From Myxococcaceae bacterium JPH2 (GTDB lineage: Bacteria; Myxococcota; Myxococcia; Myxococcales; Myxococcaceae): DNA of 64,000 nt. Made by a program: the position numbers and the translations under genes. Numbering within the stretch: the stretch's first letter is position 1; each line of letters opens with the position of its first letter. The stretch spans positions 100,555-164,554 of the forward strand of contig JAEMGR010000021.1 of NCBI GenBank assembly GCA_016458225.1, given 5' to 3'. Positions 50,594 through 59,028 of this stretch are shown here, one piece after another. Below the pieces are notes generated by a model. It did no database searches and had not been told where the DNA came from. It worked only from the letters and a program-made list of their open reading frames with translations.

Positions 50594-51020
50594 CCGTCAA
50601 CAGGCGCAAGCAGTCGCCGGTCTGCCCCTTCCGCTTGCACCACAGGCCATAGGCGCGCGTGAGCTCATCGTCAGCGTAGGTCTCCAGCAGGTGGGGGCCA
50701 TCCGCGTCCTCTGGACGCTGGGGCGTCAACCGAGGCGGCCGGCTTTGATAGCCGTACACCCCACTGCGTGACGGAACGCCGAACAGGTCTCTGGCCTGCT
50801 GCATGGGACTGCTCTGCGGATGTACGTCTCGCGCGAGTCCCGCGACTGCGCCTTCAAACTCGTCGTCGTCGAGTTCCGCCGCCTCCAACTCCTCGCCTGG
50901 CTCCTCGCGCGGAGCAACGACGACAACCTCACGACCGGTTTCCAGCCGCACGACTCGACTCGTCGCGCAGCCGGAAACGACCGTGAGCAAGAGCAGCGGC
51001 ACCGCCCATCGAAGCAGCAT
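50451..51020 (-). pseudogene. SitA5-type toxin remnant (3' part deleted)
   Basis: ATG 51020 with GGGGGGA upstream begins a lipoprotein signal and lipobox VVSGC (Cys18), then CATSRVVRLETG as in the intact locus. The N-terminal domain continues to GDCLRLLTDGPLLA (residue 148, at about 50577). After that the frame is nonsense to the stop at 50451, because the DNA is already the Imm11 gene in another frame. The transmembrane part, linker and nuclease tail are gone. A secreted lipoprotein stump of about 190 residues could still be made. Confidence 0.75.
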
Positions 51021-51149
51021 GCAGTGTCCCCCCGGCATGAGGCCCGCCACAGCGTAGGGCCAGTCGGAAATGCCAGAGGGCACCGCAGGTTCATCACGTC
51101 CAAAGCTCGACGTCAGCGGGGAGACTGACGCCGGAGCCCGGCGCGGTTC

Positions 51150-51608
51150 CTAGCCCGGGACGGAGCCAGCCACCTGGCGCGTGGTGACGTTGATGCGGTT
51201 CCACACGTTGATGGTGGCGATGGCCAGGACGATGCCCGACAGCGCGGTCGCGTCGAAGTGGCGAGCGGCCTCGTCCCAGACCTCGTCGGACACCGGATCC
51301 GCTCGGTCGCTCAGGCGGGTGGCGGCCTCCGTGAGGGCCAGCGCGGCGCGCTCGGCGTCGGTGAAGTAGGGGGCCTCGCGCCACGCGGCCACCGTGAAGA
51401 TGCGCTCGTCGGTCTCGCCCTCCTTCTTGAGGAAGCGAGCGTGCATCTCCACGCAGAGGCTGCAGCCGTTGATCTGACTGGCTCGCAGTGAAAGCAACTC
51501 GCTCAACCGGCGTGAGATGCCGGCCTTCTCGACGGTGGCCGACAGGGACAGCAGCGCCTTCATGGCCTCGGGGTGCATGAAAACAGGGTTCTTCATTCGC
51601 GCGTTCAT
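51150..51608 (-). CDS. AhpD/carboxymuconolactone-decarboxylase-like protein
   Basis: A 152-residue protein of the AhpD-like (CMD) family with the redox pair in NGCSLCVEMHARFLKKEG and ALTEAATRLSD. It probably works as a peroxidase-type reductase in oxidative stress. ATG 51608 has GGAGGAA upstream. It is divergent from the ECF sigma gene, and a sequence fitting the ECF41 consensus lies in front of it. CMD-family genes are the classic partner and target of ECF41 factors. Confidence 0.9.
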   Translation of the reverse strand: MNARMKNPVFMHPEAMKALLSLSATVEKAGISRRLSELLSLRASQINGCSLCVEMHARFLKKEGETDERIFTVAAWREAPYFTDAERAALALTEAATRLSDRADPVSDEVWDEAARHFDATALSGIVLAIATINVWNRINVTTRQVAGSVPG

Positions 51609-51646
51609 CGGTGTTTCCTCCAGGGTTCCAGTGGCTTCGGGTGTAT

Positions 51647-51673
51647 GACGCGCGGGAAAAAAGGAGTGTGACC
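51647..51673 (-). promoter_or_regulatory. ECF41-type promoter for the AhpD-like gene
   Basis: On the minus strand GGTCACA (51673-51667) and CGTC (51650-51647) are 16 bp apart, close to the ECF41 consensus as I recall it (TGTCACA, 16-17 bp, CGTC). It points at the AhpD-like gene and ends next to the sigma factor start. Confidence 0.65.
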
Positions 51674-51674
51674 G

Positions 51675-52559
51675 GTGACTGCACATCTGGCCCTGGCGAC
51701 GCGTTTCGAGGAGCAGCGAGGACACCTTCGGTCCGTGGCGTTCCGCATGCTTGGCGGGATGAGCGAGGCGGACGACGCCGTCCAGGAAGCCTGGCTCCAC
51801 GCGAGCCGCGCGGACACCCAGGACGTGCAGAACCTGCGGGGCTGGCTGACGACGGTGGTCGCGCGCGTGTGCCTGGACCAGCTCCGTGTTCGCAAGTCGA
51901 GGCCGGAGGACCCGGTGGGCGCGCAGGTGCCGGTGACCGTCGCGGGCGCGTCCAACCGCGCCGGCCCCGAGGAAGAGGCGCTGCAGGCGGACGCCGTGGG
52001 GCTCGCACTGCTGGTGGTCCTGGAGACGCTGGAGCCCGCCGAGCGCGTGGCCTTCGTGCTCCACGACATGTTCGATGTCTCCTTCGATGACATCGCCACC
52101 ATTGTCGGGCGCTCGGTGGTGGCCACGCGCCAGCTCGCGAGCCGCGCGCGGCGGCGGGTGAAGGGGGCGGAGGAGATTTCCGCGGAGGACCTCGCGAGTC
52201 AGCGAAGCGTGGTGGACGCGTTCCTGGCCGCACTGCGAGCCAACGACCTCGATGGCGTGCTCGCCGTGTTGGATCCCGAGGTCGTCGTGTGCGCGGACCG
52301 TGTGTCGTTGCCGCCAGGGGCGGCGCCGGAGCTGCGCGGGGCGCGTGCCGCCGCGATGCAGTCCATTGCCCTGTCGCGTGGCGCGAAGGCCGCGCGGGTG
52401 GCGCTGATCGAGGGCGCCGTGGGCCTCGTGGTGGCGCCGCTCGGCCGGCTGTACCGGATCCTGCGCTTCACGCAGGCGGGCGGACGCATCACGCGCATCG
52501 ATGTCATCGGAGAGGTCGCGGACCTGCACGCGCTCACCGTGTCGACGCTGGACGCCTGA
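51675..52559 (+). CDS. ECF41-like RNA polymerase sigma factor with SnoaL-like C-terminal extension
   Basis: A 294-residue ECF sigma factor. Sigma region 2 has RSVAFRMLGGMSEADDAVQEAWLHA, and region 4 has LEPAERVAFVLHDMFDVSFDDIATIVGRSVVATRQLASRARRRV. Residues of about 180-294 form a SnoaL-like domain (VVDAFLAALRANDLDGVLAVLDPEVVVCAD) as in ECF41 factors, where the extension regulates activity in place of an anti-sigma factor. The conserved DGGGK of the family reads CADRVSLPPGA here, so the control may differ. Start GTG 51675 with AAGGAG about ten bases upstream. It is flanked by an AhpD-like gene and an epimerase-type gene, the usual ECF41 neighbours. Confidence 0.88.
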   Translation: MTAHLALATRFEEQRGHLRSVAFRMLGGMSEADDAVQEAWLHASRADTQDVQNLRGWLTTVVARVCLDQLRVRKSRPEDPVGAQVPVTVAGASNRAGPEEEALQADAVGLALLVVLETLEPAERVAFVLHDMFDVSFDDIATIVGRSVVATRQLASRARRRVKGAEEISAEDLASQRSVVDAFLAALRANDLDGVLAVLDPEVVVCADRVSLPPGAAPELRGARAAAMQSIALSRGAKAARVALIEGAVGLVVAPLGRLYRILRFTQAGGRITRIDVIGEVADLHALTVSTLDA

Positions 52560-52568
52560 GCCCTCAGC

Positions 52569-53432
52569 TCAGCTTGATGTGGGCCGAAGGAAGGACTGGG
52601 CGTTTCGAGCGCACCAGTCCGCGAAGGCGCGCGGCTTGCGGCCGAGCAGTTGCTCCACCGTGTCCGTGCGGACGCCGACGCGGTCCGCGCGCATGCGGGT
52701 GAAGGTGTCGAGGATGGCCTCGGCCAGTGCCGGCGGCGCGCCCTGGGGGAAGCGGGACCTCACGGCGTCCTCGGGGGAGGCCGCCTCGCGCACCTCGAGG
52801 TCGCGGCCAATCGCCCGCGCGAGGATGCGAACCTGCTCGGCGACGGTGAGCACCTCGTCGCCGGTGAGGACGTAAGCCTTGCCCTGATGTCCGTCCTCGG
52901 TCAGCACGCGCGCGGCGACGGCCGCGATGTCCGCGGGGTCAATCAACGCATAGCGACCCGGGCCAATCGGATCGAACACGAAGCCCGCCTCGCGGATGGA
53001 CGGCGCCCACTCGAAGGCGTTGGTCATGAAGCCCCCCGGCCGAAGAATGGTGGCGGGCAGCCCCGAGTCGCGCACGAGCTGCTCGCGCGCATGGTGCCAG
53101 CGCCCCATGGCGGGCACCGGGTCTCCGAGGACGTTGATAGAGGACATGAACACCACGCGCCGCACGCCCGAAGACTTCGCTGCGTGCAGCGCGTTCGCGG
53201 CCAACTCGACGCCGATTCCCTGCGTGAGCAGGAAGAGCGTGTCGACGCCGTCGAAGGCGGGCGGCAGGCTCTCGGGGACGCTCAGGTCCCCAACGACGCG
53301 CTCGGCACGCTCGGGCAGCCCCTTCGCGCGGGCAGGGTCCCTCACCAAGAGTCGCTGCCGCGCGCCGCGCGCCTCGAGTTCCCGCACCAACTCCCGGCCG
53401 ACATTCCCCGTGGCCCCAGTCACCAGAATCAT
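52569..53432 (-). CDS. NAD(P)H-binding epimerase/NmrA-type oxidoreductase
   Basis: A 287-residue atypical short-chain dehydrogenase. It has the dinucleotide site TGATGNVGRELV at residues 5-16, RRVVFMSSINV, and LRPGGFMTNAFEW. The NmrA/quinone-reductase-2 type senses or reduces quinones and NAD(P). No YxxxK is seen. It is convergent with the ECF sigma gene (9-bp gap) and divergent from a MarR regulator with two palindromic boxes between them. Confidence 0.88.
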   Translation of the reverse strand: MILVTGATGNVGRELVRELEARGARQRLLVRDPARAKGLPERAERVVGDLSVPESLPPAFDGVDTLFLLTQGIGVELAANALHAAKSSGVRRVVFMSSINVLGDPVPAMGRWHHAREQLVRDSGLPATILRPGGFMTNAFEWAPSIREAGFVFDPIGPGRYALIDPADIAAVAARVLTEDGHQGKAYVLTGDEVLTVAEQVRILARAIGRDLEVREAASPEDAVRSRFPQGAPPALAEAILDTFTRMRADRVGVRTDTVEQLLGRKPRAFADWCARNAQSFLRPTSS

Positions 53433-53451
53433 TGAGGATGCTCCCGTTCGT

Positions 53452-53485
53452 TAGCTGGCTAGCGAGGTGGAACGGTAGCCGGCTA
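53452..53485. promoter_or_regulatory. Two palindromic boxes, candidate MarR operator
   Basis: TAGCTGGCTA (53452-53461) and the perfect palindrome TAGCCGGCTA (53476-53485) lie 24 bp apart in the gap between the divergent NmrA-type and MarR genes. Confidence 0.55.
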
Positions 53486-53548
53486 TCGACAGGTCGTCAA
53501 TCGACGTGCCTGCGGTACGCTCGCGGCGGTTCCTCACCGTGAGTCGCG

Positions 53549-54007
53549 ATGTCCGAGTTCCTCGACCTGCACAGCAAGACGACGAAGGCGCTCCGGGCCG
53601 TGGCCGAGGTGGCCATGCGGCGCCACGGTCTGCACCTGGGGCAGAACCTGTTGCTCGCGATGCTGTGGGAGAAAGATGGCCGGACGCCGGGGGAGGTGGC
53701 CACCGCGCTGCACGTCGCGACGCCCACGGTGGTGAAGATGGCCACCCGCATGGCGGCCGCGGGATTGCTCACGCGGCGCCCGGATGCGAGGGATCAGCGC
53801 CTCGTCCGCCTGTGGCTCACCGAGGCGGGACGTGAGCTGAAGGAGCCCGTCGAGGCCGAGCGGCAGCGCATGGAGGCCCTCGTCACCCAGGGCCTCACCG
53901 CGACCGAGCGAAAGCACTTGTTGAGCGCGCTCGCGAAGATTCACCGGTCCGCGAGTGCCTTGCTGGAGTCGGCCCCCGTCGCCTCGGACGACGACGAGGA
54001 CTCCTGA
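53549..54007 (+). CDS. MarR-family transcriptional regulator
   Basis: A 152-residue winged-helix regulator: MRRHGLHLGQNLLLAMLWEKDGRTPGEVATALHVATPTVVKMATRMAAAGLLTRRPDARDQRLVRLWLTEAG is the DNA-binding core, with the Asp-Arg wing. It probably represses the divergent NmrA-type gene through the two boxes in the 116-bp gap. The acidic C-terminus (ASDDDEDS) is unusual. Confidence 0.92.
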   Translation: MSEFLDLHSKTTKALRAVAEVAMRRHGLHLGQNLLLAMLWEKDGRTPGEVATALHVATPTVVKMATRMAAAGLLTRRPDARDQRLVRLWLTEAGRELKEPVEAERQRMEALVTQGLTATERKHLLSALAKIHRSASALLESAPVASDDDEDS

Positions 54008-54030
54008 CGCGCGGCCTCGTTCGCGAGGCC

Positions 54031-55239
54031 TCAGGCGCTGCGCGGCGGTCGGCCAGACCCGGTGCTTGCGTTCGCGGGCGCTATCGACTGGAACTTCGCG
54101 CCCGGCTTGCACCCCGTGGGCACCAGGGACTTGGGCATGAGGAGCAGGTAGCGGACCTCGCCGGGCACCGTGCCCCGGCGCAGGGTGCGCTCGGGCTCTT
54201 GCGCGAAGCTCTCCGGGGCGATGCGCTCCGCCAGGTCGAACCCGCGGGTGCGGCAGAAGCGGAGGTGGTCCACATTCACCTGTCGATGCAGCGCCTGGGC
54301 ACCCGGCGCGTCGAGCAGGAGCTGGAGTCCGAGCAGGGGCACGGAGACGCGGAAGGTAGAGAGATACGCCGCCCCCAGGCGGGTGGCGCGCAGCCTCACG
54401 GCACACAGTCCCTTGGGCAGCGCGTCGAGGAAGAACGCCTTCCGCCAGTCCTCCGAGCCGCCCACCTCGCTCAGCCGGGCCTGCAGCTTGGCCCGCGCGG
54501 CCGGCTTGCCCGTGTCGAGCACCACCGCGATGGCGCGCGCCAGCGCGGCGCAGTCCGTGGCTTCCACGCCCGCCGCGGTGGCGAGCGTCTTGCGGCGCTT
54601 CGGGGGGAGCCACTCGAGGTACTGGGTGCGCAGCTCCTCCTCGCTCAGGGTCTCCACGGCTTCGATCTCCACCGAGAACGAGGGCTCGCTGCGCAGCGGC
54701 TGGTCATCCACCCACTTGCGGACGGCCTTGGCCTCCTTGGAATCAAGGAACCAGTACGACGCGAACCGAGCCTCGACCGCCTTCCGGGTGTACTCGGTCA
54801 TGCTCCGGGCCACGGGGACCGCGGAGCCCTCCTCGCCCGCGGCGGCGGCCACCACGCGCGCCTCATCGAGACCCTGGCTCGCGCCCTGGAGGAGGAAGGC
54901 CATGGCCTGATCGTTGTGCACGTCCACAATCATCGCGCGTGATTTCGGCGCGAAGTTGTAGCTGGAGCTGCTCTGGAACCACGAACCCCGGATGATGCGG
55001 ACCGCGCCGCTGTATCCGGAGTCGTCGGTGGCACGCCAGGAGAGCCCCCAGACCGCGAGATGCTTGTAGAAGTTCGCGCTGTGGGCGGGAACCTTGGGAG
55101 TGGATTTCTCGAACGGCGGCATCTGCTGCTCGACCGAGACGTTCTCCAGGTGCTGGAGCTTGGTCATCCACATTTCCAGGTCGCTCAACGCCTCCTGGTC
55201 CTCGTCGAGCTGCGGGAGTGGTGGGGGGGACTTGGACAT
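54031..55239 (-). CDS. Hypothetical protein, 402 residues
   Basis: A soluble protein starting at ATG 55239 with GGAAGAGG upstream. It has an acidic, proline-rich first 60 residues (MSKSPPPLPQLDEDQEALSD), then a domain with HLAVWGLSWRATDDSGYSGAVRIIRGSWFQSSSSYNF, a helical stretch (ETLSEEELRTQYLEWLPPKRRKTLA) and a C-terminal half with LGAAYLSTFRVSVPLLGLQLLLDAP. No signal peptide or membrane helix. I do not recognise a family. Long intact frame and a good ribosome site make it a real gene. Confidence 0.72.
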   Translation of the reverse strand: MSKSPPPLPQLDEDQEALSDLEMWMTKLQHLENVSVEQQMPPFEKSTPKVPAHSANFYKHLAVWGLSWRATDDSGYSGAVRIIRGSWFQSSSSYNFAPKSRAMIVDVHNDQAMAFLLQGASQGLDEARVVAAAAGEEGSAVPVARSMTEYTRKAVEARFASYWFLDSKEAKAVRKWVDDQPLRSEPSFSVEIEAVETLSEEELRTQYLEWLPPKRRKTLATAAGVEATDCAALARAIAVVLDTGKPAARAKLQARLSEVGGSEDWRKAFFLDALPKGLCAVRLRATRLGAAYLSTFRVSVPLLGLQLLLDAPGAQALHRQVNVDHLRFCRTRGFDLAERIAPESFAQEPERTLRRGTVPGEVRYLLLMPKSLVPTGCKPGAKFQSIAPANASTGSGRPPRSA

Positions 55240-55385
55240 GACCAGCCTCTTCCTGGCTCTCGGAGAAGTCCGAGAGGCGTCTGGGAAGACATCACAAGTG
55301 CGCACGCCGCACCAATCACCGCGCGCTTTGGCCGTATGCTGCCCGCCTCCTTCGCGCGTCGTCCCTCGTTCCTTCCGAGCCTCGC

Positions 55386-57848
55386 ATGCCGCCTCCTTCC
55401 CTGACCCTCGCCTCCCTCGCCGAGTTCTCCACCCTGGAGCGTCTGCTGACGGAATCAGGACTGGAGGCGCTCGAGGCCGACCTGGACGCGCTGCTCGCGC
55501 GCGCCCTTCCGGACGACGACCCTTGGGTCAGCCCTCGTGCCGCGCGCGTCCTCCGTCGCGCCCTCTCGCTCGACGCCGACTTCCTCCGCGACCATCCGGA
55601 GGCGCTGTTCCAATGTCTCTACAATCGTCTGCGCTGGTTCGACGCCCCTGATGCCGCCGCGCACTTTGAGCCGGGCGCGGTGGGGCCATGGAGCGCTCCG
55701 GACGCACGGGTCTGGAAGCTCGCGGAGCACTGGCGACAGCAATGGGAGGCCCCGGGCGAAGCGAGGCCCTGGCTGGAGGCCCTGCGGCCCTTGCCTGGGC
55801 GACTGGAGGGGCATGACGTGGCCTTGCGTCACGAGGCCCACGTGCTGTGCCTCGCCTTCAATCCCTCCGGGACGATGTTGGCGACGGGCTCGTGGGAGGA
55901 CACCCAGAACGTGCATGTCTGGGATGTCGCCACGGGCCAATGCCTGCGCACGCTGGCGGGGCACGGGGCCGAAGTGCGCAGCGTGGCCTGGAGCCCAGAC
56001 GGAGCGCGGCTCGCGTCCGGCTCGCGTGACCACGACGCGCGCATCTGGGACGTGGAGACCGGCGCCCTGCTGCATTCCCTGCCGCGGCAGGAGGGGCAGG
56101 TGACGTCGGTTGCCTTCAGCCCGGATGGCCGATGGCTCGCCGTGGCGAACCTCGGGTGGCGCGTGCGATTGGTGGATGTGGCCACGGGCAAGGGGGTGCA
56201 CACGCTTTCGGGGCATGAGCAATCCGTACTGACGGTGGCGTTCCATCCGTCCGGTCGTTGGCTGGCCTCGGGCGGTTCGGATGACACCGCGCGCATCTGG
56301 GACGTGACGAGTGGGGCGCAGGTGGCGCGCATCGCCCTGGGCACCACCGTGCGGGACGCGGCCTTCAGCCCGGGCGGGGAGTGGCTCGTGCTCACCACCG
56401 TGGAGGGCGTCACGCGGGTGGAGACGCAGGGGTGGACGCACGCGTCCCTGGGGCAGGGGCTCGGCCCGGCGTCCTCTGCCTCGTGGCTCGATGCGAAGCG
56501 CCTCGGCGTGCTCGTGCATGGTCGGCTCGATGAAGTCGATGCGATGAGTGGCGAGGTGCTGCGGACTCAAGCCATCCCCGTGCAAGGGCAAGAGCGTCAT
56601 GTCGCGTTCCATCCCGACGGCGAGCGCTTCGCGTTGACCTCGGCCGACTTCAAAGTGGTCCTCAGTGATTGGAACTCGCGGTCCGCTCCCAGCCTCCTGG
56701 CCGAGCAGGAGCCGGTGCAGGAGCTGTCGGGGCGGGCCGGCGCGCCTTACGGCATCGCGCGGCTGCGCAGGTCCACGCATGTCATCGACTCGAGGGGGCA
56801 GGGCCGCAGCATCCCCCTGGATGCGCGGACCGCGTTCATGCTGCCTTGGCAGGTCAGCCCGGATGGACGCTATCTGGCGTGCCCGCTCACCACCGTGAGC
56901 AAGCCGCCCCCCTTCCGGCCCGGAGTGCGGCTCCTCGATGCGCGGACGCTGGAGCCCGCGCAGGTCCTCGCCGCGCCGCCCGTGGCCCGCGAAGACAGAG
57001 GCCCCGTCCTCGACTCGCTCCCCATGGCCTTCTCTCCGGACGGCAAGCTCCTCGTGGCCGCGGTCGAAGAGGAGCGAGCGCGAGTGTGGCGGGTGTCGGA
57101 CGGCGCCCTGGTGCTCACGCTGCGTGGCCCGCCAGGGAACATCCAGCGCGTGGACTTCACGCCCGACGGCACCCGCGTGGTCGTGTTGCACGACGAGAGC
57201 GGGCACGTGTCGCTGCACGAGCTGCGGCACGGCACCACGCTCCTCGACACCGAGGCCGTGGTGGACCCGGATCCCGTGTACGCGATCGCGGCGCAAGCGC
57301 CCGCCTTCGCGGTGGGGCGGGAGTCAGGGGAGGTGGTCCTCCTCGACACCGCCACGGGCACCCAGCGGACCCTCGCCGTGGCGGACGAGGCACTCACGGG
57401 CCTGGCGTTGTCGCCCGATGGCACGCGCGGGGTGTTTGCTTGCGCGGATGCCTCCGTGCACGTCTTCGACGTCGCGACGGGCGCGCGGCTCCTCGCCTTG
57501 CCCCATCCCGATGTCGTCTTCGGGGTGGCCATCATCGACACGCGCGTCATCACCGTGTCCCAGGACCAGCACACGCGCTTCTTCGACCTGGCGACCGGAG
57601 CGCTGCTCTCCGAACTGCCGGGCCTCGCCACCCTCGAGGACGTGGTGGCCCAGCGCTACTGGGAGACGTTGGGCGATGAGCCCGTCGCGTTCCATCGGCC
57701 GGTGGACGCCGTGCCGCTCGTCCACTTCCCCGACGTGATGGCGGAGACGCTCCTCTTGCAGGATGGGCTGGTGCTGGCGCGAGGCCACACCCAGAAAGAC
57801 TTCCTCTACGTGCTGCGGCTCCACGACCCGGCGATGGCGCGCGGGTGA
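55386..57848 (+). CDS. WD40-repeat protein
   Basis: An 820-residue soluble protein. A helical N-terminal 140 residues (LRRALSLDADFLRDHPEALFQCLYNRLRW) are followed by WD40 blades to the end: VLCLAFNPSGTMLATGSWEDTQNVHVWDV, VRSVAWSPDGARLASGSRDHDARIWDV, VLTVAFHPSGRWLASGGSDDTARIWDV, and more degenerate blades after 320. Two propellers are likely. No kinase or caspase domain is attached. It is probably a protein-binding scaffold. It lies 5 bp from the convergent HxlR gene. Confidence 0.86.
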   Translation: MPPPSLTLASLAEFSTLERLLTESGLEALEADLDALLARALPDDDPWVSPRAARVLRRALSLDADFLRDHPEALFQCLYNRLRWFDAPDAAAHFEPGAVGPWSAPDARVWKLAEHWRQQWEAPGEARPWLEALRPLPGRLEGHDVALRHEAHVLCLAFNPSGTMLATGSWEDTQNVHVWDVATGQCLRTLAGHGAEVRSVAWSPDGARLASGSRDHDARIWDVETGALLHSLPRQEGQVTSVAFSPDGRWLAVANLGWRVRLVDVATGKGVHTLSGHEQSVLTVAFHPSGRWLASGGSDDTARIWDVTSGAQVARIALGTTVRDAAFSPGGEWLVLTTVEGVTRVETQGWTHASLGQGLGPASSASWLDAKRLGVLVHGRLDEVDAMSGEVLRTQAIPVQGQERHVAFHPDGERFALTSADFKVVLSDWNSRSAPSLLAEQEPVQELSGRAGAPYGIARLRRSTHVIDSRGQGRSIPLDARTAFMLPWQVSPDGRYLACPLTTVSKPPPFRPGVRLLDARTLEPAQVLAAPPVAREDRGPVLDSLPMAFSPDGKLLVAAVEEERARVWRVSDGALVLTLRGPPGNIQRVDFTPDGTRVVVLHDESGHVSLHELRHGTTLLDTEAVVDPDPVYAIAAQAPAFAVGRESGEVVLLDTATGTQRTLAVADEALTGLALSPDGTRGVFACADASVHVFDVATGARLLALPHPDVVFGVAIIDTRVITVSQDQHTRFFDLATGALLSELPGLATLEDVVAQRYWETLGDEPVAFHRPVDAVPLVHFPDVMAETLLLQDGLVLARGHTQKDFLYVLRLHDPAMARG

Positions 57849-57853
57849 GCTGG

Positions 57854-58270
57854 CTATGCCTGGGCGCGGCGGGCCGAAGCTCTCGTGGCGCTGTGCGGAA
57901 TCCCCGCCCGCTCACGCAGTCGGCCGCCTACCCGGACGATGGCATCAATCACAGGCAACAGCTCTCGCCCCAGCTCGGACAGGGAGTACTCGACCGAGGG
58001 GGGCGAGGTAGGGAGCACCGAGCGCTCGATGACGCACTTGTCCTCGAGCGCGCGCAGGCGCGTGGTCAGCACCTTGGGCGAGATGCCCGGAACATCCTTG
58101 AGCAGCTCACCAAAGCGGCGCGGCCCGCCCGAGAGCTGCCAGATGACATTGGGGGTCCACATCCCACCGAGCAGGTCCATGCAGGCGCGCATGGGACAGC
58201 CCATCGGAGGGGGAGGGGCATTGCTCTTGCGCACCTTGAGGGCCAAGTCGACGCTCCGCGTAGTTACCAA
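57854..58270 (-). CDS. HxlR-family transcriptional regulator
   Basis: A 138-residue winged-helix regulator: CPMRACMDLLGGMWTPNVIWQLSGGPRRFGELLKDVPGISPKVLTTRLRALEDKCVIER, then SVEYSLSELGRELLPVI. A cysteine sits at the start of the domain, as in redox-sensing HxlR proteins. TTG 58270 or GTG 58234 could be the start, and neither has a good ribosome site. An inverted repeat in the shared upstream region suggests it controls itself and the divergent glutathione transferase gene. Confidence 0.86.
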   Translation of the reverse strand: MVTTRSVDLALKVRKSNAPPPPMGCPMRACMDLLGGMWTPNVIWQLSGGPRRFGELLKDVPGISPKVLTTRLRALEDKCVIERSVLPTSPPSVEYSLSELGRELLPVIDAIVRVGGRLRERAGIPHSATRASARRAQA

Positions 58271-58324
58271 CTGGTGAGTGGATTCTCAGCCTTACCTTAG
58301 CATTGCTACTATCCCTTGGTAACT
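58262..58324. promoter_or_regulatory. Candidate HxlR operator
   Basis: Perfect 9-bp inverted repeat AGTTACCAA (58262-58270) and TTGGTAACT (58316-58324), 45 bp apart, flanking the promoter region of the divergent HxlR and GST genes. The left arm touches the HxlR start region. Confidence 0.55.
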
Positions 58325-58375
58325 CGTGGCGTTAGGTTCCCGCGCGCTGTTTTTGATCAACCACGAGGAATCGCC

Positions 58376-58981
58376 ATGAAGCTCTATTTCGCTCCGGGTG
58401 CCTGTTCGCTCTCTCCGCACATCGTCGCTCGGGAGGCGGGCATCCCGCTCCAGTTCGAGAAGGTCGATACGAGGACCAAGACCATCAAGACCGAGGGGGA
58501 CTTCTGGAAGATCAACCCCAAGGGCTATGTCCCGGCGCTGGAGATCGAGCCCGGTCTGGTGCTCACCGAGGGACCGACCATTGTTCAGTACCTGGCGGAC
58601 CAGAAGCCCCAGTCGGGCCTCGTCCCCGCCGCGGGCACGCTCGAGCGCTATCGCGTCCAGGAGATGCTGGGCTACATCAACTCCGAGCTGCACAAGACGT
58701 ACACCCCGCTGTTCTATCCGAACACGCCCGAGGCCCTGCGTGAGGAGCGCAAGGAGTATCTGCGCAAGCGCTACGCGCTCATCGAGGAACAGCTCGCGGG
58801 CAAGAACTTCCTGTTCGGTGACACGTTCACCATCGCGGACGCCTATCTCTTCACCGTGACGAACTGGGCGGGCTACGTGAAGCTGAGCCTGGAGGGCTTC
58901 CCCAACCTGCAGGCGTTCCAGGCGCGCGTCGCGGCGCGTCCCGCCGTGCGCGAGGCCCTGAAGGCCGAGGGGCTGGCGTAG
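58376..58981 (+). CDS. Glutathione S-transferase (GstA-like)
   Basis: A 201-residue GST: MKLYFAPGACSLSPHIVAREAG is the N-terminal thioredoxin-like half with the beta-class cysteine in GACSLSPHI, GPTIVQYLAD follows, and the all-helical C-terminal half has FGDTFTIADAYLFTVTNWA. Beta-class GSTs conjugate glutathione or reduce disulfides in stress. ATG 58376 has GAGGAA upstream. Divergent from the HxlR regulator. Confidence 0.92.
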   Translation: MKLYFAPGACSLSPHIVAREAGIPLQFEKVDTRTKTIKTEGDFWKINPKGYVPALEIEPGLVLTEGPTIVQYLADQKPQSGLVPAAGTLERYRVQEMLGYINSELHKTYTPLFYPNTPEALREERKEYLRKRYALIEEQLAGKNFLFGDTFTIADAYLFTVTNWAGYVKLSLEGFPNLQAFQARVAARPAVREALKAEGLA

Positions 58982-59000
58982 TCCTTCGCCGTCCGTGGAT

Positions 59001-59027
59001 GGGGGCCGCGTGTGGAGCGCGGTCCCC
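59001..59027. terminator. Bidirectional hairpin between convergent genes
   Basis: 10-bp stem (GGGGGCCGCG with CGCGGTCCCC, one G-U pair) and 7-base loop between the GST and MazF-like genes. Confidence 0.6.
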
Positions 59028-59028
59028 G

